Positions 33,872 through 42,911 of a DNA stretch of 64,000 nucleotides are shown here, one piece after another. The translations under genes and the position numbers were made by a program. The notes beneath the pieces were generated by a model that saw nothing but the letters and a program-made list of their open reading frames with translations, was not told where the DNA came from and ran no database searches. The DNA lies in the NCBI GenBank assembly GCA_016708435.1, contig JADJFV010000013.1, forward strand, positions 46,955-110,954. Reading direction: 5' to 3'. The DNA is from Leptospiraceae bacterium (GTDB lineage: Bacteria; Spirochaetota; Leptospiria; Leptospirales; Leptospiraceae). Within the stretch, counting starts at the first letter, position 1, and each line of letters opens with the position of its first letter.

Positions 33872-34816
33872 TTGTATAATTTTGCGCTAATCGGTGCCGG
33901 TGGATATATCGCACCTAGACATTTTAAGGCTATTAAAGAAACTGGAAATCATCTTGTGGCAGCATTTGATAAAAATGATTCTGTTGGAATCATTGACAGT
34001 CACTACCCGGAAGCAGAATATTTTATAGAATTTGAAAGATTCGAGGCGTATCTCGAAAACCTCAAACGAAAAAAAAGCAAAGATGCAGTGGATTATATTA
34101 GCATCGCATCTCCTAATTATCTGCATGATTCTCATATGAGAACTGCTCTTCGTTTAGGCGCTCATGCGATTTGTGAAAAACCACTTGTTCTTCATGCAAC
34201 AGACATAGATGCACTTCACGAAGTAGAAAAAGAAACAGGAAAAAAAATCAGCACAATATTGCAACTTCGTCATCACCCCATTATCATTGCGCTAAAAGAA
34301 AAAGTTAGCAAAGCTCCAAAAGATAAAATCTATGATATTGATTTAACCTATATTACATCTCGCGGCAAATGGTATTTTGTTTCTTGGAAAGGGGATATTT
34401 TAAAATCGGGTGGACTCGCAAGTAATATTGGAATTCATTTCTTTGATATGCTAAGCTGGATTTTTGGAAATGTAAAACTAAACCAAGTTCACCACAACGA
34501 AGCTTCAAAATGTGCTGGCTATATGGAATTTGAAAGAGCTAGAGTGCGTTGGTTTTTATCTGTGGATTACAACGATAACCCGGAAGAAGTAAAGAAAAAG
34601 GGACAAAGAACTTTTCGATCTATTACGATTGACAATGAAGAATTGGAATTTTCAGAAGGATTTACTGATTTACACACTGTTAGCTACAAAGAAATTCTAG
34701 CCGGTAGAGGATATGGAGTATTAGACGCAAGAGAATCTATCGTGATTGCAGAAGCAATTCGATATGCTCCGATTGTAAAATCTAGCGACGCACATCCATT
34801 TATAAAGGGAGCCTAG
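33872..34816 (+). CDS. wbpB: UDP-GlcNAcA 3-dehydrogenase (WbpB/WlbA-like)
   Basis: A 314-residue Gfo/Idh/MocA-family oxidoreductase. NAD loop LIGAGGYIAPRHFKAIK (residues 6-22), then SIASPNYLHDSHMRTALRLGAHAICEKPLV with the catalytic-region EKP (about 105-108), QLRHHP, and GGLASNIGIHFFDMLSWIFG with the conserved H. It oxidises C3 of UDP-N-acetylglucosaminuronate, step 2 of the UDP-ManNAc(3NAc)A pathway. The identity is secured by context: acetyltransferase, aminotransferase and epimerase of the same pathway follow directly. TTG start with AAGGAG upstream; 1 base separates it from wbpD. Confidence 0.9.
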   Translation: MYNFALIGAGGYIAPRHFKAIKETGNHLVAAFDKNDSVGIIDSHYPEAEYFIEFERFEAYLENLKRKKSKDAVDYISIASPNYLHDSHMRTALRLGAHAICEKPLVLHATDIDALHEVEKETGKKISTILQLRHHPIIIALKEKVSKAPKDKIYDIDLTYITSRGKWYFVSWKGDILKSGGLASNIGIHFFDMLSWIFGNVKLNQVHHNEASKCAGYMEFERARVRWFLSVDYNDNPEEVKKKGQRTFRSITIDNEELEFSEGFTDLHTVSYKEILAGRGYGVLDARESIVIAEAIRYAPIVKSSDAHPFIKGA

Positions 34817-34817
34817 A

Positions 34818-35387
34818 ATGGCAGAATACTTTATTCATCCAAGTAGCTTCAAAGATGACTCTGCCATCATCGGAGACAATACTAAGATTTGGCATTTTTC
34901 CCATATTCTAAAGAATACTGCAATCGGACAGAATTGTTCCTTTGGACAAAACTGTGTAGTAGGACCGAATGTAAAGATTGGAAATGGGGTCAAAGTGCAA
35001 AACAATATTTCCATTTATGAAGGAGTCGAGTGTGAGGATGATGTATTTCTCGGACCTTCGATGGTTTTTACGAATGTAATTAATCCTAGAAGTTTCATTG
35101 TTCGTAAAACTGAATTTAAAAAAACTCTTATCAAAAAAGGATCAAGCATCGGAGCAAATGCAACGGTTGTCTGTGGAGTTACGATTGGAGAATATGCTTT
35201 GATAGGAGCGGGATCAGTTGTAACAAAAGACGTTCCTCCTTTTGCATTGTTTTATGGAAATCCGGGTAAGCTACATGGATGGGTAAGTAAAGCAGGAAAC
35301 AAACTCTCTTTTAAAAATAACGAAGCCACAGATGATTTTGATGGAAGTAAATACAAATTAGAAAATGGTTCGTGTATAATATTATAA
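34818..35387 (+). CDS. wbpD: UDP-GlcNAc(3NH2)A 3-N-acetyltransferase (WbpD/WlbB-like)
   Basis: A 189-residue left-handed beta-helix acetyltransferase. Hexapeptide repeats run from about residue 15 to 145 (IIGDNTKIWHFSHI, IGQNCSFGQNCVVGPNVKIG, SIGANATVVCGVTIGEYALIGAGSVVTKDV), with the WbpD-type loop FLGPSMVFTNVINPRS. It uses acetyl-CoA to acetylate the 3-amino group made by WbpE, which is step 4 of the pathway. Only 3 bases separate it from wbpE. Confidence 0.92.
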   Translation: MAEYFIHPSSFKDDSAIIGDNTKIWHFSHILKNTAIGQNCSFGQNCVVGPNVKIGNGVKVQNNISIYEGVECEDDVFLGPSMVFTNVINPRSFIVRKTEFKKTLIKKGSSIGANATVVCGVTIGEYALIGAGSVVTKDVPPFALFYGNPGKLHGWVSKAGNKLSFKNNEATDDFDGSKYKLENGSCIIL

Positions 35388-35390
35388 ACT

Positions 35391-36479
35391 ATGAAAATAA
35401 ATTTTAACGATTTAAAAACACAATACAATCTATTCAAGAAAGACTTTGACGATTCTATTTCGAAAGTTTTAGAAAATCAAAACTTCATCATGGGATCAGA
35501 AGTCCTGGAATTAGAAAAAACTCTAAGCCAATTTACAGGATCTCCTCATTCGATTACCTGTGCGAATGGAACTGATGCACTTCAAATCGCTCTCATGGCA
35601 ATTGATTTGCAACCTGGCGATGAAGTAATTACGACTCCATTTTCTTTTATTTCTACAGTCGAAGTCATTGCTCTCCTAGGAGGCAAACCGGTATTTTGCG
35701 AAATAGACGAAGCAAGTTATAATCTAGATGCAACCAAACTCGAAAAACTAATCACTCCCAAAACGAAAGCAATCATACCCGTTAGCCTCTTCGGACAAAT
35801 TTCAGATATGGATATGATTAACAGCATTGCGGCAAAGCACAATTTAACCGTGATTGAAGATGCTGCTCAAAGTTTTGGTGCGATCTACAAAGGAAAAAGA
35901 AGTTGCAATGTTTCTAAGATTGCTTGCACTAGTTTCTTTCCATCTAAACCACTCGGTTGTTATGGAGATGGTGGAGCGATGTTTACCACAGATGAGGCAC
36001 TTGCACAAAAGATAAAATCCATTCGTTCTCATGGACAAGAAAAAAAATACTACTACCAATACGTTGGATTAAATAGCCGACTCGATACTCTACAAGCCGC
36101 AATTCTAAATGTAAAAATGAAAGCATTTCCAGAGGAATGCAATCTAAGAGATGCGGCAGGTGCTAGGTATACAGAGCTTTTAAAGAATAAATCTTATTTA
36201 AAAACTCCTATCATCAGCGAAGGAAATAAATCTGTTTATGCTCAGTATTGCCTGCGTGCTACGAATCGAGATGAGATCATGAAGTCTCTTGCCGCAAAAG
36301 AAATTCCGACTATGATCTATTATCCGCACCCGCTTCATTTACAAAAAGCATTTTCCTATCTAGGATACAAAGAAGGAGACTTTCCGATTACAGAAATGAT
36401 TTCAAAAGAAATATTTAGTATTCCAATGAGTCCGTATATAAAAGAAGAAGAGCAGGTCTTTATTTGTCAAAATCTTTGA
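35391..36479 (+). CDS. wbpE: UDP-3-keto-GlcNAcA aminotransferase (WbpE/WlbC-like)
   Basis: A 362-residue PLP enzyme of the DegT/DnrJ/EryC1 family. It has SPHSITCANGTDALQIALMA (PLP-phosphate region, about 49-70), VIEDAAQSFGAIYKG (Asp for the pyridine nitrogen, about 155), and SFFPSKPLGCYGDGGAMFT with the Schiff-base Lys (about 184). It aminates the 3-keto sugar with glutamate as donor, step 3 of the pathway. Length is normal. It follows wbpD by 3 bases and precedes wbpI by 50. Confidence 0.92.
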   Translation: MKINFNDLKTQYNLFKKDFDDSISKVLENQNFIMGSEVLELEKTLSQFTGSPHSITCANGTDALQIALMAIDLQPGDEVITTPFSFISTVEVIALLGGKPVFCEIDEASYNLDATKLEKLITPKTKAIIPVSLFGQISDMDMINSIAAKHNLTVIEDAAQSFGAIYKGKRSCNVSKIACTSFFPSKPLGCYGDGGAMFTTDEALAQKIKSIRSHGQEKKYYYQYVGLNSRLDTLQAAILNVKMKAFPEECNLRDAAGARYTELLKNKSYLKTPIISEGNKSVYAQYCLRATNRDEIMKSLAAKEIPTMIYYPHPLHLQKAFSYLGYKEGDFPITEMISKEIFSIPMSPYIKEEEQVFICQNL

Positions 36480-36529
36480 TTTGCTATAGAAATGTTTTTT
36501 CTATTCAAGGGTAAAAAAGAAAAATTAAA

Positions 36530-37612
36530 ATGATAAAAATTATAACAGTTGTTGGGGCAAGACCTCAATTCGTAAAAGCCGCCGCCGTTAGTCGTGAGAT
36601 TTCTAAGCATGATAATGTAAAAGAAATCATCATACATACAGGTCAGCACTTCGATCAAAATATGTCTGATATTTTTTTTGATGAAATGGAAATTCCAAAA
36701 CCGGACTACAATCTAAACATCAATGGATTGGGACATGGTGCCATGACCGGACAGATGATGGAGAAAATCGAAGAAGTTCTGCTAAAAGAAAAACCAGACT
36801 TTCTAATGGTATACGGTGACACAAACTCTACATTAGCCGGAGCACTAGCTGCTAAGAAATTACATATCAAAGTAATTCATGTGGAAGCAGGGCTTCGTAG
36901 TTTTAATATGAATATGCCGGAAGAAATCAATCGTATCGTCACAGACAGGATAAGTGATATACTATTTTGTCCTACAGATGCTTCTATTAGCAATTTAAAA
37001 AAAGAAGGCTTTGATCATTTTTCTTCTAAGATTGTAAAGAACGGGGATGTGATGCAAGACGCTGCCATTTATTATTCTCAAAAAAGTTCTCTGCGATCTA
37101 AGATAATCAATACTCATTCTTTGAAAGCGGATAATTTCATTTTGACTACAGTGCATCGTGCTGAGAATACAGATGATTTGAATCGTCTTGGTTCGATCAT
37201 TTCTGCCTTGAATCAAATTCATACAGAAATGGAAGTCATCTGTCCATTGCATCCTAGAACATCTAAAATCATCGAAAAGAATAATTTAAAACCAAAATTC
37301 AAAATAATCGATCCAATTGGATATTTCGATATGATTGAGCTTTTGAAAAATTGTAAACTTGTCATGACGGATAGTGGAGGAGTGCAAAAAGAAGCATTTT
37401 TCTTCAGCAAACCATGTATTACCCTCCGCGAAGAAACGGAGTGGGTGGAGTTGGTAGAGAATGGTTACAACACTTTAGTGGGAAGTGATTCTACTAAAAT
37501 CTTGGAAACCTACCAGAACTTTAAAAATCGGAATCTAGACTTTAGTAAAGATTTGTATGGAAAGGGAAAAAGTTGTGAACTTATCCTTGAGACTATTTTA
37601 GCTTTTAATTAA
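36530..37612 (+). CDS. wbpI: UDP-GlcNAc(3NAc)A 2-epimerase (WbpI/WlbD-like)
   Basis: A 360-residue non-hydrolysing UDP-GlcNAc 2-epimerase family member. Motifs are VVGARPQFVKAAAV at the start, IIHTGQHFDQNMSDIFFDEM, VYGDTNSTLAGALAA, HVEAGLRSFNMNMPEEINR, TVHRAENTDD, CPLHPRT and MTDSGGVQKEAFF. In this cluster it should convert UDP-GlcNAc(3NAc)A to UDP-ManNAc(3NAc)A, the last step. Sequence alone does not separate it cleanly from WecB; the neighbouring wbp genes do. Confidence 0.92.
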   Translation: MIKIITVVGARPQFVKAAAVSREISKHDNVKEIIIHTGQHFDQNMSDIFFDEMEIPKPDYNLNINGLGHGAMTGQMMEKIEEVLLKEKPDFLMVYGDTNSTLAGALAAKKLHIKVIHVEAGLRSFNMNMPEEINRIVTDRISDILFCPTDASISNLKKEGFDHFSSKIVKNGDVMQDAAIYYSQKSSLRSKIINTHSLKADNFILTTVHRAENTDDLNRLGSIISALNQIHTEMEVICPLHPRTSKIIEKNNLKPKFKIIDPIGYFDMIELLKNCKLVMTDSGGVQKEAFFFSKPCITLREETEWVELVENGYNTLVGSDSTKILETYQNFKNRNLDFSKDLYGKGKSCELILETILAFN

Positions 37613-37631
37613 TAAAACAAATGAGGAATGT

Positions 37632-38936
37632 ATGAAAAACATTTTAATAGAAAAAATTAAATCAAAGAAAGCAGTGATCGGTATTGTTGGACTTGGATAT
37701 GTTGGTTTGCCATTAGCCCTTCGTTATTCAGAAGAAGGATATAAAGTATTAGGCTATGACATTGATACGTTTAAAGTAAATCAAATCAATGCCGGCAAAA
37801 GTTATATTGAGCATATTTCTTCTGAGTCTATTGCGAAAGCAAATAAAGTTGGTCTTACGGCTACTGTTGATTTTACCCGAATTGGTGAATCAGATGCTCT
37901 TATTATTTGTGTTCCGACTCCCCTTAATAAATACCGCGAGCCTGATTTAAGCTTTGTAACAGATACTGTAGATGCAATGCTTCCTTATTTGAGAGCAGAG
38001 CAAGTAATGTCATTAGAAAGCACCACATATCCCGGAACAACCGATGAAGAGTTAATGACTCGAATCGAAAGCAAAGGATTTAAAGTTGGGGATAATTACT
38101 ATTTGGTGTATTCTCCAGAAAGAGAAGATCCAGGTAGGAAGGATTTTAATACAAAGACAACTCCTAAAGTAATGGGTGGAACAACCCCTGCCTGCGTGGA
38201 TGTTGGAATGGCTTTGTATGGTGGTGTAATTGATAAAGTAGTTCCTGTAAGCTCTACACGTGCTGCTGAAATGACAAAACTATTAGAAAATATTCATCGC
38301 TCTGTTAATATCGGTCTTATGAATGAAATGAAAATTGTAGCTGATAAAATGGGAATTGATATCTTTGAAGTCATTCGCGCGGCTGCAACAAAACCATTTG
38401 GATTTGTTCCGTATCATCCAGGTCCTGGAATCGGGGGACATTGTATTCCAATCGATCCATTTTACTTAACCTGGAAAGCAAGAGAGTATGGAGTTCATAC
38501 AAGATTTATCGAACTAGCAGGTGAGATTAATAGCTCTATGCCGCAATACGTTGTAGATAAAACAGCAGAAGCATTAAATCTACATGGCAAATCTTTAAAG
38601 GGTGCAAAAATTCTGGCTCTTGGAATTGCGTATAAGAAAAATGTAGACGATATGCGCGAGAGCCCTTCTGTTTTCGTAATGGAAAATTTAGAAAAGAAAG
38701 GTGTAGTTTTAGATTACCATGATTCTCATGTTCCTGTTTTCCCAAAAATGAGAGAACACCATTTTGAAATGTCTAGCGTTCCATTGACTGTTGAGCAATT
38801 GAAAAAATATGATGTTGCCATTGTTTTAACAGATCATGATGATGTTGATTACGATTTAGTTCGTAACAATGTAAAAATTGTAGTTGATACACGTGGACGT
38901 TATCACGGCAATTACGAAAACGTAGTAAAAGCTTAA
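37632..38936 (+). CDS. wbpA: UDP-GlcNAc 6-dehydrogenase (WbpA-like)
   Basis: A 434-residue UDP-sugar dehydrogenase. GIVGLGYVGLPLALRYSEEG (residues 17-36) binds NAD, CVPTPLNKYREPDLSFV and LESTTYPGTTDE follow, and GIGGHCIPIDPFYL (about 264) holds the catalytic Cys. LALGIAYKKNVDDMRESPS marks the C-terminal domain. It makes UDP-GlcNAcA by two oxidations of C6, step 1 of the UDP-ManNAc(3NAc)A route. WbpA and WbpO-type enzymes look alike; the cluster supports GlcNAc as substrate. It is the last gene of the wbp run, followed by a repeat element. Confidence 0.92.
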   Translation: MKNILIEKIKSKKAVIGIVGLGYVGLPLALRYSEEGYKVLGYDIDTFKVNQINAGKSYIEHISSESIAKANKVGLTATVDFTRIGESDALIICVPTPLNKYREPDLSFVTDTVDAMLPYLRAEQVMSLESTTYPGTTDEELMTRIESKGFKVGDNYYLVYSPEREDPGRKDFNTKTTPKVMGGTTPACVDVGMALYGGVIDKVVPVSSTRAAEMTKLLENIHRSVNIGLMNEMKIVADKMGIDIFEVIRAAATKPFGFVPYHPGPGIGGHCIPIDPFYLTWKAREYGVHTRFIELAGEINSSMPQYVVDKTAEALNLHGKSLKGAKILALGIAYKKNVDDMRESPSVFVMENLEKKGVVLDYHDSHVPVFPKMREHHFEMSSVPLTVEQLKKYDVAIVLTDHDDVDYDLVRNNVKIVVDTRGRYHGNYENVVKA

Positions 38937-38966
38937 AATCACAAATTGTGATTCTTTAAGATTTCT

Positions 38967-39104
38967 TTACCACGAAGCGCGCGAAGATATTAAGACTGTC
39001 ACCCTGAGCCTGTCGAAGGGCATATAATTCATTGAAAGTATGGATTCGACCGGCTCACCATGACAATTTTCTTGTATTTTCGTAAGTCCTAACCTTCGTG
39101 GTAA
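38967..39104. repeat. Nested intergenic inverted-repeat element
   Basis: Outer perfect 11-bp arms TTACCACGAAG (38967-38977) and CTTCGTGGTAA (39094-39104) enclose an inner 21-bp pair (38997-39017 and 39045-39065) that matches at 17 of 21 positions and contains TGAGCCTGTCGAA. The inner core recurs near 13076 inside the 12934-13147 element. It separates the wbp genes from the next block and may end transcription or mark an old recombination joint. Confidence 0.7.
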
Positions 39105-39176
39105 TTCACATTCTCTCTTTAAAATCGTTTCAGAATTTAATCTTGTTTTATTTCTTCGAATTGTGGTAGGCTAATT

Positions 39177-41132
39177 TTGAAAATTCAAAAAGAAGACAAA
39201 AAAAATATATTTATTCTAGCCCTCTGGTCGATCGTTTTATTTTTAATTGCCAAATCGTTTCGGGCGTATTACTCCATGGATGTTCCTCCCGCCTGGGATA
39301 ATTTGGCTTATCAGTTAGAAGCTGTTAAATTAGCTCGTTCTTTTTTTGAAGGGGATAGTAGTATTATTCGCAGTTATTTGGGTGATAATATTCCTGTTGG
39401 ATATATATTTTCCCTTTCCTTAAGTTATGTATTATTTGGATTTTTCCCTGCTTCTCCGTATATTATTTCCGCGCTCTTTGGGTTTGGGAATTTAACTTTA
39501 ACCTATTTGCTTTCAGTAGAATTGAATGTAAAAAGAGGATATGCCTTATTAGCCTGTCTTGGTCTTTCTACTTTACCCAATTTTATTTATAATAATTTCT
39601 TGCAGACTCGAAATGATTTTGCTTTGAGTTTTTTTATTTTACTCTTTTTATATTTACTCATTCTTTCCTTAAAAGAAAAAAGCGTTCCTCTGGTCTTTGT
39701 CGCAGGGCTTGTCTCTGGACTCGGGACTCTTTTTAAATTGAGTGCGCCCGGATATTTTATTTGGATGTATTTCTTGTTTTTAATTATTCCCAATGATCGA
39801 AATGATTTTATGACAAGGCTCAAATGTTTTTTTATTTCTGGAATTGGAGCCTTTTTGGTTTGCGGATGGTATTATCTGCCGGCCATAAAGAAAATATTAA
39901 CTTATTACTCTATGTGGGGAGATTTCTCTCTGACTCAGTATAAACTTTTTACTGTTTCCGATAGAATGCTATTTTACTTTAAGAATTTTTTATTTGTTCA
40001 TTTAGGATCAAATGAAATCATATTTACCATACTAGCAATTCTATTGATCGGAATTATATTTAAATTTTTTTTGGGGAATGGTCAACGAAAAGTTAGCGAA
40101 TTCAAAGAAATTTTTTTATCGCAGTATTTTCTTTTGATTCTGGGAAGTTATGCCTTTGTAATCGGATTTATGACCCTGAAAGGAACTTATGCAATGGTAG
40201 GCGATATTCCAGTTATACAATTTGCATTTATTTTATTAATCGTTTTTCTAAACTATCTATTTTTGGATTTTGGTTTTAAAAGAAGTCTATCTCTTTTATT
40301 TTTGATACTTCCGCTTTCCATTTTAAATTCTTACACTAAAATAGCAAAAGAGAAGTTGTATCCAATAGAGGACTTTGAATTATTTGTAAATAAAATACAA
40401 GACTTTAGAGAAAAATATGCAATGGAAGATACTAAGTTTTTGCAAGTATTTTCTCATCCGGTTTATAATACGACAGCGGTTGCGTGGTATTTGCATTTAA
40501 AAAAACAAGTCGTATTAACCGACTTAGTAAAATCTACTCCTGACAATCAAGACTGGGGATTCATTTTAACTAGTTCCAGTGTTGTTGAGCAAGAAGAGAT
40601 TATAAAAAAATATCCTTTCCTAATAATCCCAAATGAAAATCCAATTCAGTATGGTGGTGAATATTTTGTTCAGATTAATATACTAAATAACGAAGTCAAA
40701 AAAAAGCTTTTAGATTCAGGTCTTTATAATTGTGAAGATTCTTTTGCTATTGGAAAATCTAAATTTCCAATTCGATTTTGTTTAAGTAAAAACTACCATC
40801 ATTTCAAATTTTTAAATAAAACATCGGACGGTTGGGTAGAATGGGGATCTGTGGCTAATTATTATTCATCAGTAAATGTAAACCTTAAACTGAAAGGAAT
40901 TCCATCTCGAGACCTAAAGACTTTTTATTTAGAAGATGCATCTACCAAAGAAAAATTTCCGGCAAAGTTTAATTCTGTTGGAACGAATTCCATTTATGAG
41001 TATGAAATTCTTTTACCAGCCTCAAAATCTGTTCGAAGTCTAAAACTATTAGCAGAGCCTGAACAAATGAAACCCGCCTCTAAAGAGGATACTCGAAAAT
41101 TGGCGTTATTAAATGCATATATGGAACTATAA
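39177..41132 (+). CDS. GT-C-like membrane glycosyltransferase
   Basis: A 651-residue protein with about ten membrane helices in the first 400 residues and a soluble C-terminal domain of about 250. The short acidic first loop (SMDVPPAWDNLAYQLEAVKLAR, written here in part) after helix 1 is the position of the catalytic Asp in GT-C enzymes of the PMT/ArnT type, which use polyprenyl-phosphate sugars on the periplasmic side. The C-terminal domain resembles those of other membrane proteins of this locus. TTG start after a weak leader. Family level is likely, donor unknown. Confidence 0.72.
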   Translation: MKIQKEDKKNIFILALWSIVLFLIAKSFRAYYSMDVPPAWDNLAYQLEAVKLARSFFEGDSSIIRSYLGDNIPVGYIFSLSLSYVLFGFFPASPYIISALFGFGNLTLTYLLSVELNVKRGYALLACLGLSTLPNFIYNNFLQTRNDFALSFFILLFLYLLILSLKEKSVPLVFVAGLVSGLGTLFKLSAPGYFIWMYFLFLIIPNDRNDFMTRLKCFFISGIGAFLVCGWYYLPAIKKILTYYSMWGDFSLTQYKLFTVSDRMLFYFKNFLFVHLGSNEIIFTILAILLIGIIFKFFLGNGQRKVSEFKEIFLSQYFLLILGSYAFVIGFMTLKGTYAMVGDIPVIQFAFILLIVFLNYLFLDFGFKRSLSLLFLILPLSILNSYTKIAKEKLYPIEDFELFVNKIQDFREKYAMEDTKFLQVFSHPVYNTTAVAWYLHLKKQVVLTDLVKSTPDNQDWGFILTSSSVVEQEEIIKKYPFLIIPNENPIQYGGEYFVQINILNNEVKKKLLDSGLYNCEDSFAIGKSKFPIRFCLSKNYHHFKFLNKTSDGWVEWGSVANYYSSVNVNLKLKGIPSRDLKTFYLEDASTKEKFPAKFNSVGTNSIYEYEILLPASKSVRSLKLLAEPEQMKPASKEDTRKLALLNAYMEL

Positions 41133-41133
41133 A

Positions 41134-42066
41134 ATGAACAAAAAAATGGGGAATATATCAGTTGATTTAGATAGTATGTCTGAATACCATGATTTTTACG
41201 GATATAAATATAATTCTGATTCAGTTTGTAAAATCTGGGATATGGGTTTTCCAAGGGTAATAGATTTCTTTGAAGAAAATCAGGTCAAGGGAACTTTTTT
41301 TGTTATTACGGATCATCTTCGATTTCCAGAAGTCTTAGAACCATTAAAATACTTAGCTTCAAAAGGACATGAGATTGCTAGCCATACGCATAAGCATTTT
41401 TATCCGTTTTCTTTGCGAACGCCAGAAGTAATTCAAGAAGAAATTATTGTTAGCAAGAAATTATTAGAAGACAAATTTGGAGTTCCTGTAAAAGGATTTA
41501 GGGCACCGGGATATGATATAAATAGTTATATGATTGATATTTTAGAACAGAATGGTTTTGTCTATGATAGCTCCATTATGCCTTCTATCTTAACTCCCTT
41601 AATTGTTTTAGCTTCGCGTTTTAAAAGTGGGTGGACAACCAATTCACCTTTTCATTTTTCTCATACATTGGCACCGCGGGATATTTATTTTCCATCAAAG
41701 AAAAGTGTTACAAGAAAATCGAAAGAGAAGCGCAGTTTAGTCGAAATTCCAATTAGCGTTTTCAATAAATCTAGACTTCCCTTTTATCCGACATTTTTAA
41801 ATACAATCGGAATGGTTGGTTTAAGTAAAATGTTGCCGCTGATGAAAAATTTGAAGTTTTTTAATTTTGAAATGCATACTATTGATTTTATTTCCCATGA
41901 TGATGTAGAGAAAATATCTTCTTTGTCAAGACATCCCGGTATTCACTATCCATACAAAGTCAAGAGGGCATACTATGATTGGATTGTTCAAGAGTTAAGT
42001 AATTCATTTGAATGGGCTAGTTTAATTGAATTAGCAGAGGATTTTTTAAAAGATGAAAAAAAATAG
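41134..42066 (+). CDS. Polysaccharide deacetylase (NodB family)
   Basis: A 310-residue carbohydrate esterase family 4 protein. Motif 1 is SVDLDS with metal Asp, motif 2 is ASHTHKHFYP with the two metal His residues, and motif 3 is FRAPGYDI. The long insertion (about 170-240) and total length resemble the PuuE/Agd3-like branch that acts on N-acetyl sugars or small amides. No signal peptide is seen, so it may work on cytoplasmic lipid-linked sugars. I chose ATG 41134, one base after the preceding stop; ATG 41113 would overlap the previous gene. The formyltransferase gene follows at once, so removal of acetyl and addition of formyl on the same nitrogen is a testable idea. Confidence 0.88.
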   Translation: MNKKMGNISVDLDSMSEYHDFYGYKYNSDSVCKIWDMGFPRVIDFFEENQVKGTFFVITDHLRFPEVLEPLKYLASKGHEIASHTHKHFYPFSLRTPEVIQEEIIVSKKLLEDKFGVPVKGFRAPGYDINSYMIDILEQNGFVYDSSIMPSILTPLIVLASRFKSGWTTNSPFHFSHTLAPRDIYFPSKKSVTRKSKEKRSLVEIPISVFNKSRLPFYPTFLNTIGMVGLSKMLPLMKNLKFFNFEMHTIDFISHDDVEKISSLSRHPGIHYPYKVKRAYYDWIVQELSNSFEWASLIELAEDFLKDEKK

Positions 42067-42071
42067 TATTT

Positions 42072-42855
42072 ATGAATATTGGATCATTGCGGAATCCGAA
42101 AGTTTTTTTTTACCCAATCTTTTGGCAAAGCTCGCAAATAATAAAAAGAGTTGCAGGCATTATTGAAATAAGATATGGGGGGAGTTTAAAAAAAAAAATT
42201 TTAAGTCTTCTTAAAATGATTAAAGCATTTGATTTAACTACATCTATTTTAATTTTCTTCTGTATCCTGTGGGCAAATATTATTAACCTCATATTCTCGA
42301 ATCGGTTTTATTCAATTAAAAAAGTTGGCAAAATATTTTAAACTCCCATACTATAAAGTGAATGGATTTGAGGATGAAGTATTAAATAAAATTTTGGAAG
42401 AGAAAATAAAATCAAATCCTGTTTTTGTACAAGTAGGAAAAAAAGTTCCAGCAAGGCTTACTAATAAATATTTGTTCATAAATAAGCATTGTTCAATATT
42501 GCCTGCTTATGCAGGAGTGAATCCTGTTTTTTGGAAAATGCTAAAAAAAGAAAAATACCAAGGTGTAACAGTTCATAGGATGGATGAGAATTTTGACACA
42601 GGTAAAATTTTACTACAATCTAAAATTGAAAATCGAGGAAACTTATTCTCAATTTACCATACTCTATATGATTTAACAAGTGAACTCTTGCTGGAATTAA
42701 AAAGTCAAGATACATTGGATGATGAAGGGAAAAATACTGGGCTAGATTATACTTATTATTCCTATCCAAATAAAAAAGACATTAAGGCATTTCTAAATAC
42801 TGGAAATAAATTCGGATTACCGTTTCGGCTTCATCCTAGAATAGGTGGGTTGTGA
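42072..42855 (+). pseudogene. Formyltransferase-like gene, frameshifted
   Basis: Two frames (42072-42341 and 42325-42855) join into one protein of about 260 residues if one A is removed from the A6 run at 42318-42323; the joined text reads SIKKLAKYFKLPYYKV. The second part carries the formyltransferase signature: NKHCSILPAYAGVNPVFW (Asn and His of the active site) and HRMDENFDTGKIL with the catalytic Asp. Such enzymes put a formyl group from N10-formyl-tetrahydrofolate on amino sugars. The N-terminal 75 residues are atypically hydrophobic. It lies just downstream of the deacetylase. Real mutation or base-call error cannot be told apart here. Confidence 0.75.
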
Positions 42856-42911
42856 TTTTCTAAATATAAAGAACCCATTTCGAACTTATTAAAAAAATGC
42901 CTCGATAAATT

